Below, piece by piece: positions 11,813-20,033 of a stretch of DNA of 34,028 nt. The stretch's first letter is position 1; each line of letters opens with the position of its first letter. The stretch is from IMG/VR virus record IMGVR_UViG_3300042385_000712, positions 1 through 34,028 of that record. One strand, 5' to 3'. Both the position numbers and the translations under genes were made by a program. The notes under the pieces were generated by a model that was not told the DNA's origin, ran no database searches, and was given only the letters and a program-made list of their open reading frames with translations. The DNA comes from a virus.

Positions 11813-12309
11813 TATATTGTAAATGTGATCCAATCCCGAACGTCTTTCACGTTCCTAGTTCTTATCATGACGCATCCGCCATCGCGTGAGCCTTTGGCGT
11901 TTGTGTTGCCTTCTATGCTCTGAAAATTACCTGCCTTTGTCGGTGCTGAAATAGCGATGCCGCAATGGCTCGTGGAGTGTAGTGAGAAAATGCCGATTGC
12001 TTCGCCTGTGTGGCTCCTGCGCGTCTTTGTGCTTCGATCCTGAGCAAGTGACCACTCATCGAAGCCGTAAGCCGCCGCGGTCTTTGGACGCGCAAATGTG
12101 AGCTTGCTTCCATGCTCCTTTTCCCATCGTGCCATCGCCTCGCGAACGACCCAGCAAATGAACGCCGCGCACCATGCCCAGCCTGTGCCGCCTAGTGATG
12201 TTGCCGCTTGGTATTGCCCGACTCTCTCCCCTGTGTTTGTATAGCCGACTTCCTTGGTGCCGATTTCCTCGGTGGCAACTTCGCGGATGTGTTCGCTGAG
12301 TGTTTTCAT
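11812..12309 (-). CDS. endolysin, CHAP/NlpC-P60-like peptidoglycan amidase or peptidase
   Basis: The 165-aa protein has a papain-like catalytic set: Cys47 in TGWAWCAAFICW, His115 in TSHCGIAIS, and an acidic/Asn partner in SIEGNTN at about 131-137. The N-terminal helix HIREVATEEIGTKEVG is typical for single-domain CHAP lysins of the TIGR02594 type. No signal peptide or wall-binding domain, so it should need the holin to reach the cell wall. It lies in the lysis block beside the holin-like gene and overlaps its neighbours by 4 and 1 bases. Confidence 0.85.
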   Translation of the reverse strand: MKTLSEHIREVATEEIGTKEVGYTNTGERVGQYQAATSLGGTGWAWCAAFICWVVREAMARWEKEHGSKLTFARPKTAAAYGFDEWSLAQDRSTKTRRSHTGEAIGIFSLHSTSHCGIAISAPTKAGNFQSIEGNTNAKGSRDGGCVMIRTRNVKDVRDWITFTI

Positions 12310-12452
12310 GGTTTCGTTTCTGTTAGTTCAATCAATGCTTGCAATGATTCAATCAGTAATTTTCCCTGCTCTCGCTCGCGCTGATGTGATGGCATGTGAG
12401 CAACTGCCGTTTTTAGTTTTGCAATCAACGCATTGATTTCTTCTTTGCTCAT
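12306..12452 (-). CDS. small helical protein of the lysis block
   Basis: From ATG 12452 (ATGA overlap with the previous stop) the product is 48 residues: MSKEEINALIAKLKTAVAHM, then QREREQGKLLIESLQALIEL. It is two amphipathic helices with no membrane segment, perhaps a regulator or spanin-associated peptide; this is guesswork. The stop overlaps the endolysin start as ATGA. A longer frame from 12488 lies inside the neighbour gene and is less likely. Confidence 0.5.
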   Translation of the reverse strand: MSKEEINALIAKLKTAVAHMPSHQREREQGKLLIESLQALIELTETKP

Positions 12453-12907
12453 AATGTTTTTGAATGCACGGTTTTGTCCTTCTGCCAAAAGTCCAAGCCG
12501 AAACCCATGACCGCTTGGTAATACATTTCAGAAAGCGGAAAGCGATCTTTGCGCATGATCGAGCGGAAAAGCCCGTTGACCTGCTCAAACGTTAGTTTGA
12601 AATGCTTAGTCGCCGAGAATTGAAACAACACGTCATGCACTAGCGATGCGTGGACGTTGGTCGCCGTGTCTGGAGTGCCGAGCCACACACCTAGCATTTT
12701 GCGCTTAGGACTGCACCCGTTCCAAGCGTAGCCTTGTGAGACGTAGAGTATTCCTTCTTCAATCGTTGCCCAGACTCGACCAGAGCCATCGCAGAACGCC
12801 GCATTGCGATGGAAGAACGGGATCGGTGTGGCGATGATCCTGCGCGTCACAAAGCGATAGACATTGCTGTCAGTGGTGCGAGCGTAGTCTGTGCCAAGAT
12901 GGATCAT
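12449..12907 (-). CDS. DUF1353-like phage protein
   Basis: The 152-aa protein has the pattern I know from DUF1353-like phage proteins: a beta-rich N-terminus, YAWNGCSPKRK, GTPDTATNVHASLVHDVLFQF (His-Asp pair), and a C-terminal helix with PLSEMYYQAVMGFGL. Members sit near endolysin or tail genes and have no settled function; the HD pair may bind metal. It overlaps the holin-like gene by 4 bases. Confidence 0.65.
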   Translation of the reverse strand: MIHLGTDYARTTDSNVYRFVTRRIIATPIPFFHRNAAFCDGSGRVWATIEEGILYVSQGYAWNGCSPKRKMLGVWLGTPDTATNVHASLVHDVLFQFSATKHFKLTFEQVNGLFRSIMRKDRFPLSEMYYQAVMGFGLDFWQKDKTVHSKTL

Positions 12908-13110
12908 TTGTCAGGTGATTGAATTTTTCTCCAAAAGCACCCATGCGCTCCGCATCCACCACTCAGCCGTGTAACGTCTTTTTCAAGTGCTTGTATGCGA
13001 TACATGAGCAGTGAGTAAATCAGCTTTCCTAATGCGCCAACGATGCCGCAAAGTGAGAGGAAACCCGTCAATGCCCATCCGATTGGAATCGTGAAATTTG
13101 CTTCATTCAT
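12904..13110 (-). CDS. holin-like small membrane protein
   Basis: The 68-aa protein has one membrane segment (WALTGFLSLCGIVGALGKLIY region, about residues 12-34), a short coiled coil (YRIQALEKDVTRLSGG) and a C-terminal GCGAHGCFWRK with a Cys pair. Size, topology and position just before DUF1353 and the endolysin fit a holin or a one-span lysis accessory protein. Start and stop overlap the neighbours by 4 bases. Confidence 0.6.
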   Translation of the reverse strand: MNEANFTIPIGWALTGFLSLCGIVGALGKLIYSLLMYRIQALEKDVTRLSGGCGAHGCFWRKIQSPDK

Positions 13111-13445
13111 AATTCAGGCTCTGGCTGTGGCTCGGGCTGTGGCTCAGCGTATGCAAATGCTCCGTTTTCGAAAACGTAGCCCTCTGGCATGTTGACAATA
13201 ACGCGAGTTAAAACGTCTGTTTTTTCCAACTGCAAATTCACAGCCGCGCCAAGCTCCGAATTCGCCACGAATCGCTGCATCGTAAGTTCAATATTTGCGT
13301 TGAGGCTGTCTAGAATCTCCTGCTTGTCGCGATTCCAGAACAAATGATAACACTCGTTCATGGTGACTGCTAAATGATTTACGGCTTTCACAACTCGCAA
13401 TGCAAGCTCGCGATTATATTCTGCGGGTGTTAATTTTTCGATCAT
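13107..13445 (-). CDS. hypothetical protein following the fibre gene, Pro-Glu-Gln tail
   Basis: The 112-aa protein is helical at the N-terminus (LTPAEYNRELALRVVKAVNH), has a central IELTMQRFVANSEL, then a short beta segment (LTRVIVNMPEGYVFENGAFA). It ends in the low-complexity repeat PQPEPQPEPEL. Its place between fibre and holin suggests a tail accessory, chaperone or fibre-associated factor; no family recognised. Confidence 0.55.
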   Translation of the reverse strand: MIEKLTPAEYNRELALRVVKAVNHLAVTMNECYHLFWNRDKQEILDSLNANIELTMQRFVANSELGAAVNLQLEKTDVLTRVIVNMPEGYVFENGAFAYAEPQPEPQPEPEL

Positions 13446-13449
13446 AAAA

Positions 13450-14919
13450 TTATAGTGATGTTACGGTTTCCCAAGTTGTTCCGTTATAAACATTAAGTTT
13501 GTTTAGTGAGGTATTATAGATCATTAGCCCAGCGGGAACGCTAGTAATCGCGTTTCGTTCTGTCGTTGTCATGCGCGGTGGCAAGAAACCTTTAGTGGTG
13601 CTTGTAAGGTCGAGAATTGCCTTTGCGCTTGGCGTTGTTGTTCCAATTGCAACAGTTCCTTGAACGTGAAGACCGTCAGTCGGAGGTGCTACATTTCCTG
13701 CTATAGAGCTTCTCCCGATTGTCACGCCGTAGTTTTGAGTGCCTCCTTGGTTGAGGCTCATCGACCTACTAAGCGGGATTCCCACACTAAAATCAAGCCT
13801 TGAAGTTAGACCAACTCCACCCTCAATCCTTCCTCTAGTCGTGCCAAGCTGTTGCAAATTGAAAGCAGGTATGTTTGCGTTTGATGTGTCGTTTAGAGCG
13901 AGAGTGACCGCTCCTGCATTTTGTAACGTTAGACTTGCCCCCGTAATCGTTTGTGCACCCGTAAATGTGTTGCCACCAGCTAAGTTGGCTTTTAAAGCAA
14001 GTAATGTATCAAGCTCTAAAGCCGTGCGATGCGCTGCCGCTGCGCCTGCACCGTAAGTATAAGTTGTCGCGTTGAATGTTGCCGAGGTGCCAATCGTCGG
14101 ACTGGTCAGCGATGGCGATGTGCCAAAAACCAATGAGCCTGTTCCAGTCTCGTCTGTGACCGCTGCGGCAAGATTCGTGCTGGTTGGCGTGGCAAGAAAT
14201 GTTGCTACGTTTGCCGCTGGTGTCGTCGTTGCGAGCGTTGTAAGCCCTAGCGAGTCTCTGTGTGCTGCCGCTGCCCCTGTTCCGTAGGTGTAGGATGTGG
14301 TGTTAAAGGTGGTTGCCGTTCCGCTTGGAATAGTCAGGTTGCGCCCTCCCGCGCTCCAAGTGAGGCAAGGTTGAAAGCTGCCATCGACAAGCGATGCGCC
14401 TCCGCTTTCGACTGCTGCAAAGTTGGTGCTTTTCACCGCTGCGTTTGCGTGCGATGTCTGGATATGTGCCGCTGAACCTGCGGTTGAAATTGTAGCGTTT
14501 GTGCCTGTAGTGTAGATCGTTGCATTTGCTCCTTGCGTGCCGATTGTCGCTCCTGCTCCTGCTGTGTAAATTTGCGCTGATGCTCCAGTAGTGTAAATTT
14601 GAGCTAGTTCGCCTTCGGTAAAAATTTCAGCTCCCGATCCAAGCGTAAAAATATGCGCATCTGTCCCCTGCGTGTAAATTTGTGAATAATCACCGTCTGT
14701 GTAAATCTCGCCGCCTACTACTTCCAAGTCGGCAATTGATAAATTTGCCGTGCCGTCCGATGTCGTTGCGCTTGTTACGCTGTTCGGGCCAGCGGGGCCT
14801 GTTGCTCCAGCAGGGCCAGCGGGTGCAACGACTTGTATTTCCACCACGTCACCCGCCGTTGTTTCAACTGTGACATTTTCCTCAATCGTTGTTACGTCTA
14901 AAATTACTTCGTCGGGCAT
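13450..14919 (-). CDS. tail fibre with collagen-like stretch and beta-helix repeats
   Basis: The 489-aa protein has an N-terminal domain (about 1-30), a short collagen-like GPAGATGPAGPN at about 33-45, and a run of nine 9-residue repeats of type (A)xIYTxGxx at about 78-160. Then come modules with TYGTGAAAAHRDSLGL and AAAVTDETGTGSLVFGTSPS. The C-terminal block has LTSTTKGFLPPRMTTTERNA and LMIYNTSLNKLNVYNGTTWE, a widespread phage-fibre ending. Such proteins are trimeric and bind the host surface. No chaperone-type autoprotease domain is seen. Confidence 0.85.
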   Translation of the reverse strand: MPDEVILDVTTIEENVTVETTAGDVVEIQVVAPAGPAGATGPAGPNSVTSATTSDGTANLSIADLEVVGGEIYTDGDYSQIYTQGTDAHIFTLGSGAEIFTEGELAQIYTTGASAQIYTAGAGATIGTQGANATIYTTGTNATISTAGSAAHIQTSHANAAVKSTNFAAVESGGASLVDGSFQPCLTWSAGGRNLTIPSGTATTFNTTSYTYGTGAAAAHRDSLGLTTLATTTPAANVATFLATPTSTNLAAAVTDETGTGSLVFGTSPSLTSPTIGTSATFNATTYTYGAGAAAAHRTALELDTLLALKANLAGGNTFTGAQTITGASLTLQNAGAVTLALNDTSNANIPAFNLQQLGTTRGRIEGGVGLTSRLDFSVGIPLSRSMSLNQGGTQNYGVTIGRSSIAGNVAPPTDGLHVQGTVAIGTTTPSAKAILDLTSTTKGFLPPRMTTTERNAITSVPAGLMIYNTSLNKLNVYNGTTWETVTSL

Positions 14920-14922
14920 AGA

Positions 14923-15279
14923 TCAATCTCTGGTTGTTGGTAGTGTCACGTTCATCCCGCCCTTAATGTAGTTGCGGCGAGTGCCATCCGTGGCGATGGT
15001 TCGGATTGAGAAAACGTAATATGCAGGATCAAGATCAAGCTCTGCGATGCGGTCGATTCGGAACTCCCACAGTGCCGCGTTTGTAATTGTGATCCCGTTG
15101 CCGTTTGTCAGTTGCAACGCCGTTTGGCAGTTCGCTGGCTGATTGGCGCGAAAGTCGATTTCGACGCTAGCAAGCGTGCTGCTAGGTGCGGCATCGTTGA
15201 TCGTGACGCGGAATGACTGCGCTCTTAGCGTGTCACCCTGCATAATGTCTGGCAAGTTATAGATTGCGGTGGTAGCCAT
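14923..15279 (-). CDS. small beta-rich tail-tip or fibre-adaptor protein
   Basis: The 118-aa protein has a pattern common to small proteins next to phage fibres: YNLPDIMQGDTLRAQSFRV, then a central beta region, and YYVFSIRTIATDGTRRNYIKGGMNV. It resembles the N-terminal domain of BppU-like receptor-binding adaptors, which attach the fibre to the tail. The role is inferred from this likeness and position. The start has no ribosome-binding site. The gap upstream (15280-15330) holds two TTGACA boxes 14 bases apart. Confidence 0.55.
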   Translation of the reverse strand: MATTAIYNLPDIMQGDTLRAQSFRVTINDAAPSSTLASVEIDFRANQPANCQTALQLTNGNGITITNAALWEFRIDRIAELDLDPAYYVFSIRTIATDGTRRNYIKGGMNVTLPTTRD

Positions 15280-15330
15280 GTTCTTTGCGCTTTTGTGTAG
15301 TTGATACGCCTTGTGTCAACATAATTTTTG

Positions 15331-16653
15331 TCATGTCAATTTATTTATCGCATCGGCATTTTCGTAGAGAAATTTTAGCGTGCGCTGATAGCGATCAAAA
15401 TGCCCACCCGCGATCTTGTGCAATGCACAATCGTCGTAATTCGATTCCGCTGGATTGGTGTGAACTGGCTTGTCTGGCTTCGTGACTGGCACGCCGTTGT
15501 TGCGGAAATACCAGCCCATGATTGCGTCATCAGCCAATAAAGCCTCAGTAAAATTCTCATTCAAAAAATAAATCAATCGTTTGAGCTTTTCTAAGTCAAT
15601 CAGTGATCGTCGGAAAATCACCGCGCCATAACCCTCTGGCAAGTCGGTGTTGTAAATGCGAAATACGCTATTCGCCATGGCGTGACCTTCCTTGTATTCG
15701 CTTGCCATGCGTGCCACAAGCTGTGGTGAGTATTGGCAATCGTCATCAAGAATGATGCACAAATCTTCATCCTGCACTTGCTCGCAAATACCGATGTATT
15801 TTGTAATCGCGCCATAATCTTTTGTCCGTCTGACAATGTGTTTTTCACTTAGCCTTTCGACCTCGGATTCGTCATAATCCTCATCGGTTCTAAATGCGTG
15901 ATTCGGGATCGAGAGTATTACTCCTTTTGGTTTTGTGTTCCCGCTTGTCATATGGTCGATGATTGCGCCAACGCCATGCAAACGTGATGGCATAACCGAC
16001 ATCCCCACCCATGCGCTTTCGCTGCTTGTGACGTGTTCGCCGCTTGCCAATCGCTGCAATTCTATGAGCGCATTGCTTCTTCCTTTTTCATCGTGTCCGT
16101 AAAGCCCACAATGGATCAATGATGCGTCCTCGCCGTTCCATGTATCAGCTCTGCGGCATTGCATAAACGGGAACAAATAAACGCCATTAGGGTAGCTCCT
16201 GCGCACCGCCTGACTCATTGCTGTATCCTCTTGATTGCCGCGCATCGAATCGCATGATTGCGATATGGTGATCTTAAGCAATGCCTCGCGTTTGATTGCG
16301 TAAGCAATGCCCAAAAACCTGCCAGCTTGGTTTTGCCATTGATGACCGCTTGCCATGACCCACGATTGAGAAAAAGGATCAAATAGGTTATTTTTCAAGT
16401 GCCAGGCATCAACATCCAGCTTTGCCACAATATCGCCGCCCGTTTCAAGCATGGCGTTGACGATGCTTCTGGCAACTCCGTTTCCCCATGTGATTTTCAC
16501 GCTTGGCAAATCATGGTCAATCGTAACTGGCTTCACGTTGTCGTTGCCTAGCCATAGCTCAACATCGGGATATAAATCACGCCACCGCTCGATAAAAATT
16601 GGCAGCATTTCTTGATCTGCTTCGTGGCAACAAACGATTGCTTTTTTGATCAT
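15331..16653 (-). CDS. tandem GT-A-fold glycosyltransferase in the tail operon
   Basis: The 440-aa protein seems to have two nucleotide-sugar-transferase units. Unit 1 (about 1-200) starts KKAIVCCHEADQEMLP and has a DxD-type motif in GGDIVAKLDVDAWHLKN. Unit 2 (about 240-440) begins VILSIPNHAFRTDED and has a second acidic motif, LCIILDDDCQYSPQL, followed by a conserved DDAIMGWYFRNNG near the end. No membrane segment. Targets may be tail-fibre sugars, host surface glycans (receptor masking) or DNA; position favours the first two. It overlaps the upstream gene as ATGA. Confidence 0.7.
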   Translation of the reverse strand: MIKKAIVCCHEADQEMLPIFIERWRDLYPDVELWLGNDNVKPVTIDHDLPSVKITWGNGVARSIVNAMLETGGDIVAKLDVDAWHLKNNLFDPFSQSWVMASGHQWQNQAGRFLGIAYAIKREALLKITISQSCDSMRGNQEDTAMSQAVRRSYPNGVYLFPFMQCRRADTWNGEDASLIHCGLYGHDEKGRSNALIELQRLASGEHVTSSESAWVGMSVMPSRLHGVGAIIDHMTSGNTKPKGVILSIPNHAFRTDEDYDESEVERLSEKHIVRRTKDYGAITKYIGICEQVQDEDLCIILDDDCQYSPQLVARMASEYKEGHAMANSVFRIYNTDLPEGYGAVIFRRSLIDLEKLKRLIYFLNENFTEALLADDAIMGWYFRNNGVPVTKPDKPVHTNPAESNYDDCALHKIAGGHFDRYQRTLKFLYENADAINKLT

Positions 16654-17597
16654 GGTATTTCCCTCCCACTACCACTTCCTGAGCATCCTGCGGTAAACGA
16701 TGTGCTTGCCGACGTGATCAAACCATCATCCCATGTAAGTATATCTGTTTCAACTCCAGTACATGAAATATGTTTTAATACTCCTTGAACGCCATTGCCA
16801 TGAACTTTAATCGCGTCTCCATCATCGGTTACATTTATCTGAGTCGGGGATGTTCGCGCCTTAATGCGCTTGAAATTTATAGTCTCATCAGTTTGATCCT
16901 TAATGACTGGTGATCCTTCACCTGATAGCTGCTTAAGCTTGCGAAATTCTACCTTGTCCGATGCCTCATTGTAAGTCTTGCCAACTTCGTAGCAATCGCC
17001 TTCAGCTTCTAGGTTTTCCATCGTGACCCGCTCATCGTAATGGTCGATGTTGTCACCTGCGCCGTAAAGTTTAAGCCTTGGCTTGCTGTCCACGATTTCA
17101 AATACGGCGATCTTGTAATTGTGTTCACCGTCCGCGCCATCGAAGTCGAAAATCTTCGGTTTATAATGCGCACCCGCTAGCTCGTCCTCACCAACTAAAA
17201 CGCTTGGTTCTTCTTCAATGGTGCCGTCTTTTTTGACTAATACTTTGACGTAAATCGCCTGCCCGTCTGTAATGTCGTGATAAATCGGGTTGTCATCCTC
17301 ATCGACTAAGCCTGTCGGAAAATGATAAATCAAAGCATTGCCATCTGGAATTCTGCGTTCAATTACATAGCCTTTAGCCAATGCAATTTCATAAGCTTGC
17401 GGGTCATCTTTTTTGCCTCGTAGCTTTGGCATAAATGGCGAATCGGGAGCGCGGTAAAATGCTCCTATATGCGTGTCCCGTCCTTGGCGAGAAAGCCGTT
17501 TCACTTGCGCTGCCAACTGCTGAATGTCTTTAGCTTTGACTCTATCGCCGCGCTTTGGTGCTTGAGGGTTTGTTGGTAAGTTTGTCTTGTTTCCCAT
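16650..17597 (-). CDS. tail-tip or fibre-related structural protein
   Basis: The start at ATG 17597 (1 base after the upstream stop) gives 315 residues. The N-terminus is basic and helical (KRGDRVKAKDIQQLAAQVKRL), then a beta-rich body with a Lys/Glu-rich part (KKDGTIEEEPSVLVGEDEL, FDFDGADGEHNYKIAVFEIV). It ends in a Thr/Ser/Gly-rich tail. The layout fits baseplate or tail-tip proteins that form trimers via the N-terminal helix. No named family. An extra 13-residue start at 17636 is less likely. Confidence 0.55.
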   Translation of the reverse strand: MGNKTNLPTNPQAPKRGDRVKAKDIQQLAAQVKRLSRQGRDTHIGAFYRAPDSPFMPKLRGKKDDPQAYEIALAKGYVIERRIPDGNALIYHFPTGLVDEDDNPIYHDITDGQAIYVKVLVKKDGTIEEEPSVLVGEDELAGAHYKPKIFDFDGADGEHNYKIAVFEIVDSKPRLKLYGAGDNIDHYDERVTMENLEAEGDCYEVGKTYNEASDKVEFRKLKQLSGEGSPVIKDQTDETINFKRIKARTSPTQINVTDDGDAIKVHGNGVQGVLKHISCTGVETDILTWDDGLITSASTSFTAGCSGSGSGREIP

Positions 17598-17598
17598 A

Positions 17599-18405
17599 TC
17601 AATCGTAAAGTATATTGTTATCCTCGGTATCGTCAATCACCGTCCACTTGCGAGTATAAGTAACTGGGTTATCACTGCTTCGCGTTTCGCTTGCACCTGA
17701 TAAAATCCAAACTTTCCCGCTTGGTGTCGGTGGAGAATTCGGAGGCGAATCAATCTTGCCAAGGTCTGCAACTTTGGAATTTGATAATCCGCCTTGATCG
17801 GTTTTTGTCTCAGTGTATTCTGGTATCGGTTCAAGGTATGTTTTAACGCCCCTGCGGAAAATCATATCAAACCATTTAATTGGATTCGGATCGGTAATGA
17901 TTGTAATTTCATCACCCGAAAAGTTGTCAATGATTCGAGGGTTTTGAGCTTCTAAGTTTTCACATCTTGCGGTTTCATTAAAGCAACGAACGATTGCGGC
18001 TGCGTCATCAGGTGTTGACAACGACATTTCAATAAACTTTGGATGCTCAACAATAGGACGCTCTGCAATATCCACCGAATACTCATAAACCGTCTCACGC
18101 TCTGTTTGTCCTTCAGTGCCTTCCTGCCAGCCGACAAAGGAAACAGTAATCGAATCCATGCCTCCAGGCTGCTCTTGGTATTCGTGATCCTCAATAATCA
18201 GCGGCGCAAAGTAATCCTGAACTTCGGGGTAGATATTAGGTATCGTTACGCCTTTTTGGAAATACTCGGCAACGCTTGCGTAGTCACCGCGTTTGATTTG
18301 GTAACTCTGCGTTGCTGTCCATTTGCCAGTCCCGTCTTTCTTTGCGCGAAAGTTTGGATTGGCGATGATTTGAGTGTTTGCGATTCCGATGATTGTTGCG
18401 CTCAT
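17599..18405 (-). CDS. tail protein downstream of the tape measure, unrecognised
   Basis: The 268-aa protein is beta-rich (TATQSYQIKRGDYASVAEYF, IEDHEYQEQPGGMDSITVSF, WTVIDDTEDNNILYD) with a Pro/Ser-rich linker at about 215-230. In siphophages the gene after the tape measure encodes a distal tail protein, and position suggests this here. I see no sequence hallmark that confirms it. Overlaps the tape measure gene as ATGA. Confidence 0.5.
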   Translation of the reverse strand: MSATIIGIANTQIIANPNFRAKKDGTGKWTATQSYQIKRGDYASVAEYFQKGVTIPNIYPEVQDYFAPLIIEDHEYQEQPGGMDSITVSFVGWQEGTEGQTERETVYEYSVDIAERPIVEHPKFIEMSLSTPDDAAAIVRCFNETARCENLEAQNPRIIDNFSGDEITIITDPNPIKWFDMIFRRGVKTYLEPIPEYTETKTDQGGLSNSKVADLGKIDSPPNSPPTPSGKVWILSGASETRSSDNPVTYTRKWTVIDDTEDNNILYD

Positions 18406-19454
18406 GCGTATGTTCCGTTAGTGCGTTCGATGCTTGCGAGGTAAGTGTTTGTTTTCTGTGCCTCTTGCAAAAGTTGTGATGTCGATGTGTCTTTGCTGCC
18501 GCCGAAAAGATTAGGAAAGCCGATGCCTGGAATCAAGTCTTTGATTGATCCTTTGACACCTTCACCAAATGATTCACCAAGTGATTTCATGGCGTTGCGG
18601 ATCGTGTCCATAAATGCGCTATCGTTGAAAACCTCCAATGCTTTGGCAAACTCTGATTTCAGCATGTAGCCAAGTTTTGAGAAGTCACCCGCATTGATTG
18701 CGCTTTCTAATCCGTCAAATAGTTTTTTAAGATATGCACCATTGCCGCCAAGTATTTCAAATCCTGCAAGGTTGATTCCGCGCCACAAGTATTTCAATCT
18801 CCCGATTTGATCTGAAAATGATCCAAGATTGCCAGCAGATTTTTCTACCTTCTCAGCAAAAAGCGCAACATCTGCTCCCATCTCGGTAGCCATGACGTCA
18901 GCATTTTTGAAAAGTCGGATTGCTTGCATTCCCATCTTTGCCCCAAAAATCTTTTCGGTAATGTCACTAAGTTCCCCGATGCTGCCTTGATATTGGGAGA
19001 GTGATTGCATTACGGTTTTGAATTGGTCAATTGGCTTCATTTTTGCCAACTCTGCCGCGCTCAATCCAATCTTGAAAAAGGTATCTTGCAGCTCTGTCCC
19101 TCCGTGTGTCGCATCATACATGTTGTCAGCAAGCGTTGAGAGCATTCGACCTGCGTCAACTTGCGCTCCTGCAAGTTCCAATGCTCTATTTAAGCGTATG
19201 ATTTCCGAAACGGTGCTGCCAGTTTGCAATGCAACATCCTCCGCAGCCCCTGCAAAGTCGGCAAGTTCATTCGTGCCGGTTGCCGCCTTGATGATGATGC
19301 TTTCCAGCGTCTGCGCTGCCATCATGCCGCCGACCAATGCCGCGCCTTTTCCCATGGTTCTACCAATTGCAGAAAATCCATTTTTAAGACCAGCAAAACC
19401 ACGTTTTACTTCCTCACCGTCAAATCCTACTTTTACTGTTGTGCCGATAGCCAT
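18402..19454 (-). CDS. short tail tape measure protein
   Basis: The 350-aa protein has the usual tape-measure opening: EEVKRGFAGLKNGFSAIGRT, a hydrophobic Gly/Ala stretch (MGKGAALVGGMMAAQTLESI), then QTGSTVSEIIRLNRALELAG and a helical body. It controls tail length and probably passes DNA through the envelope. At about 1.5 angstrom per residue the tail would be only some 50 nm, short for a siphovirus. The start overlaps the end of the frameshifted chaperone gene by 22 bases, as lambda H overlaps T. Confidence 0.8.
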   Translation of the reverse strand: MAIGTTVKVGFDGEEVKRGFAGLKNGFSAIGRTMGKGAALVGGMMAAQTLESIIIKAATGTNELADFAGAAEDVALQTGSTVSEIIRLNRALELAGAQVDAGRMLSTLADNMYDATHGGTELQDTFFKIGLSAAELAKMKPIDQFKTVMQSLSQYQGSIGELSDITEKIFGAKMGMQAIRLFKNADVMATEMGADVALFAEKVEKSAGNLGSFSDQIGRLKYLWRGINLAGFEILGGNGAYLKKLFDGLESAINAGDFSKLGYMLKSEFAKALEVFNDSAFMDTIRNAMKSLGESFGEGVKGSIKDLIPGIGFPNLFGGSKDTSTSQLLQEAQKTNTYLASIERTNGTYA

Positions 19455-20028
19455 TGTTCTAAGTTCCTTTCAAGTTGTTCTAGTTTGTCATTGGTTTTTT
19501 TATCTTCAACCGTTACCGAATACCTCAAAGTGTGACCGTTTTTGATGCTCTCGCAATAAAGCAATTGCAGCACCCGAGCGCAATCCATCTCCCATAAAAT
19601 AACCGCCATCGGGATGCCATGCCGTAACGCGAAGTATTCTAGCTGCGCGTCTAAGCATGGCGAATCTCCTTTCCCGATGCCCCACTTTCCATACGGGCAA
19701 TTCCGATGCGTGCCACTGCTTCCATGACCTGAGCAATAACGCTTTCAAGTTCATCCTCATTATCAATCGCAAAGTCTGACAAGATCAAATCACGCTCGTT
19801 TTTGTCTTTGCGTGCGTATTCCTTGAACTCATCCTTGCTTAACGACATGGCGAAAACCACCTCAGTGATTGCGCTCAATTCGTCTGGTTTTTCCGACTCG
19901 TTAAAACAATCGTTTCCAATCATTTTAAGTTTCTGAATCCTGCCAAATGATAGCTGATGCAATGGCTTTCCTGCCAGTGTGATTTCACCCAGCCATGCTC
20001 CTGATAGTTTGTTTTCTCTTTCGCTCAT
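19433..20028 (-). CDS. tail assembly chaperone GT-type product made by -1 frameshift
   Basis: The zero-frame gene (19651-20028) contains GGGAAAG at 19675-19669, read as TCG GGA AAG, the exact register for -1 slippage and the same heptamer lambda uses between G and T. After slippage the frame stays open for 78 residues (GDSPCLDAQLEYFALRHGIP, MAVILWEMDCARVLQLLYCE, then a coiled coil KTNDKLEQLERNLEQWLS) and stops at 19433, inside the tape measure start. The extension has the character of gpT domains that bind tail tube protein. The join is at 19669. It has no start long enough to be called as its own gene. Confidence 0.8.
19651..20028 (-). CDS. tail assembly chaperone, gpG-like
   Basis: The 125-aa protein (MSERENKLSGAWLGEITLAG, SFGRIQKLKMIGNDCF, AITEVVFAMSLSKDEFKEYA) is the unshifted product. 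In siphophages it coats the tape measure during tail assembly, in excess over the shifted GT form. The overall layout (small, acidic, helical, just before the tape measure) and the slippery site near its end support the call. The chain ends KEIRHA, 6 codons past the slip site. Confidence 0.75.
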   Translation of the reverse strand: MSERENKLSGAWLGEITLAGKPLHQLSFGRIQKLKMIGNDCFNESEKPDELSAITEVVFAMSLSKDEFKEYARKDKNERDLILSDFAIDNEDELESVIAQVMEAVARIGIARMESGASGKEIRHA

Positions 20029-20033
20029 ATCTT

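Noticed and set aside
13450-14919. Repeats in the fibre gene as a possible CRISPR or tandem-repeat array
   Set aside because: The repeats are 27-base coding units in one open frame with protein periodicity; no spacers.
15280-15330. Two TTGACA boxes before the fibre-adaptor gene
   Set aside because: They are tandem and attractive, but no -10 at 16-18 bases is found and the spacing differs from the other late elements; kept only as a note.
19018-19545. 175-aa plus-strand open frame
   Set aside because: It is the complement of the tape measure gene. Its Ala/Ser/Pro-rich content is typical of an antisense shadow.
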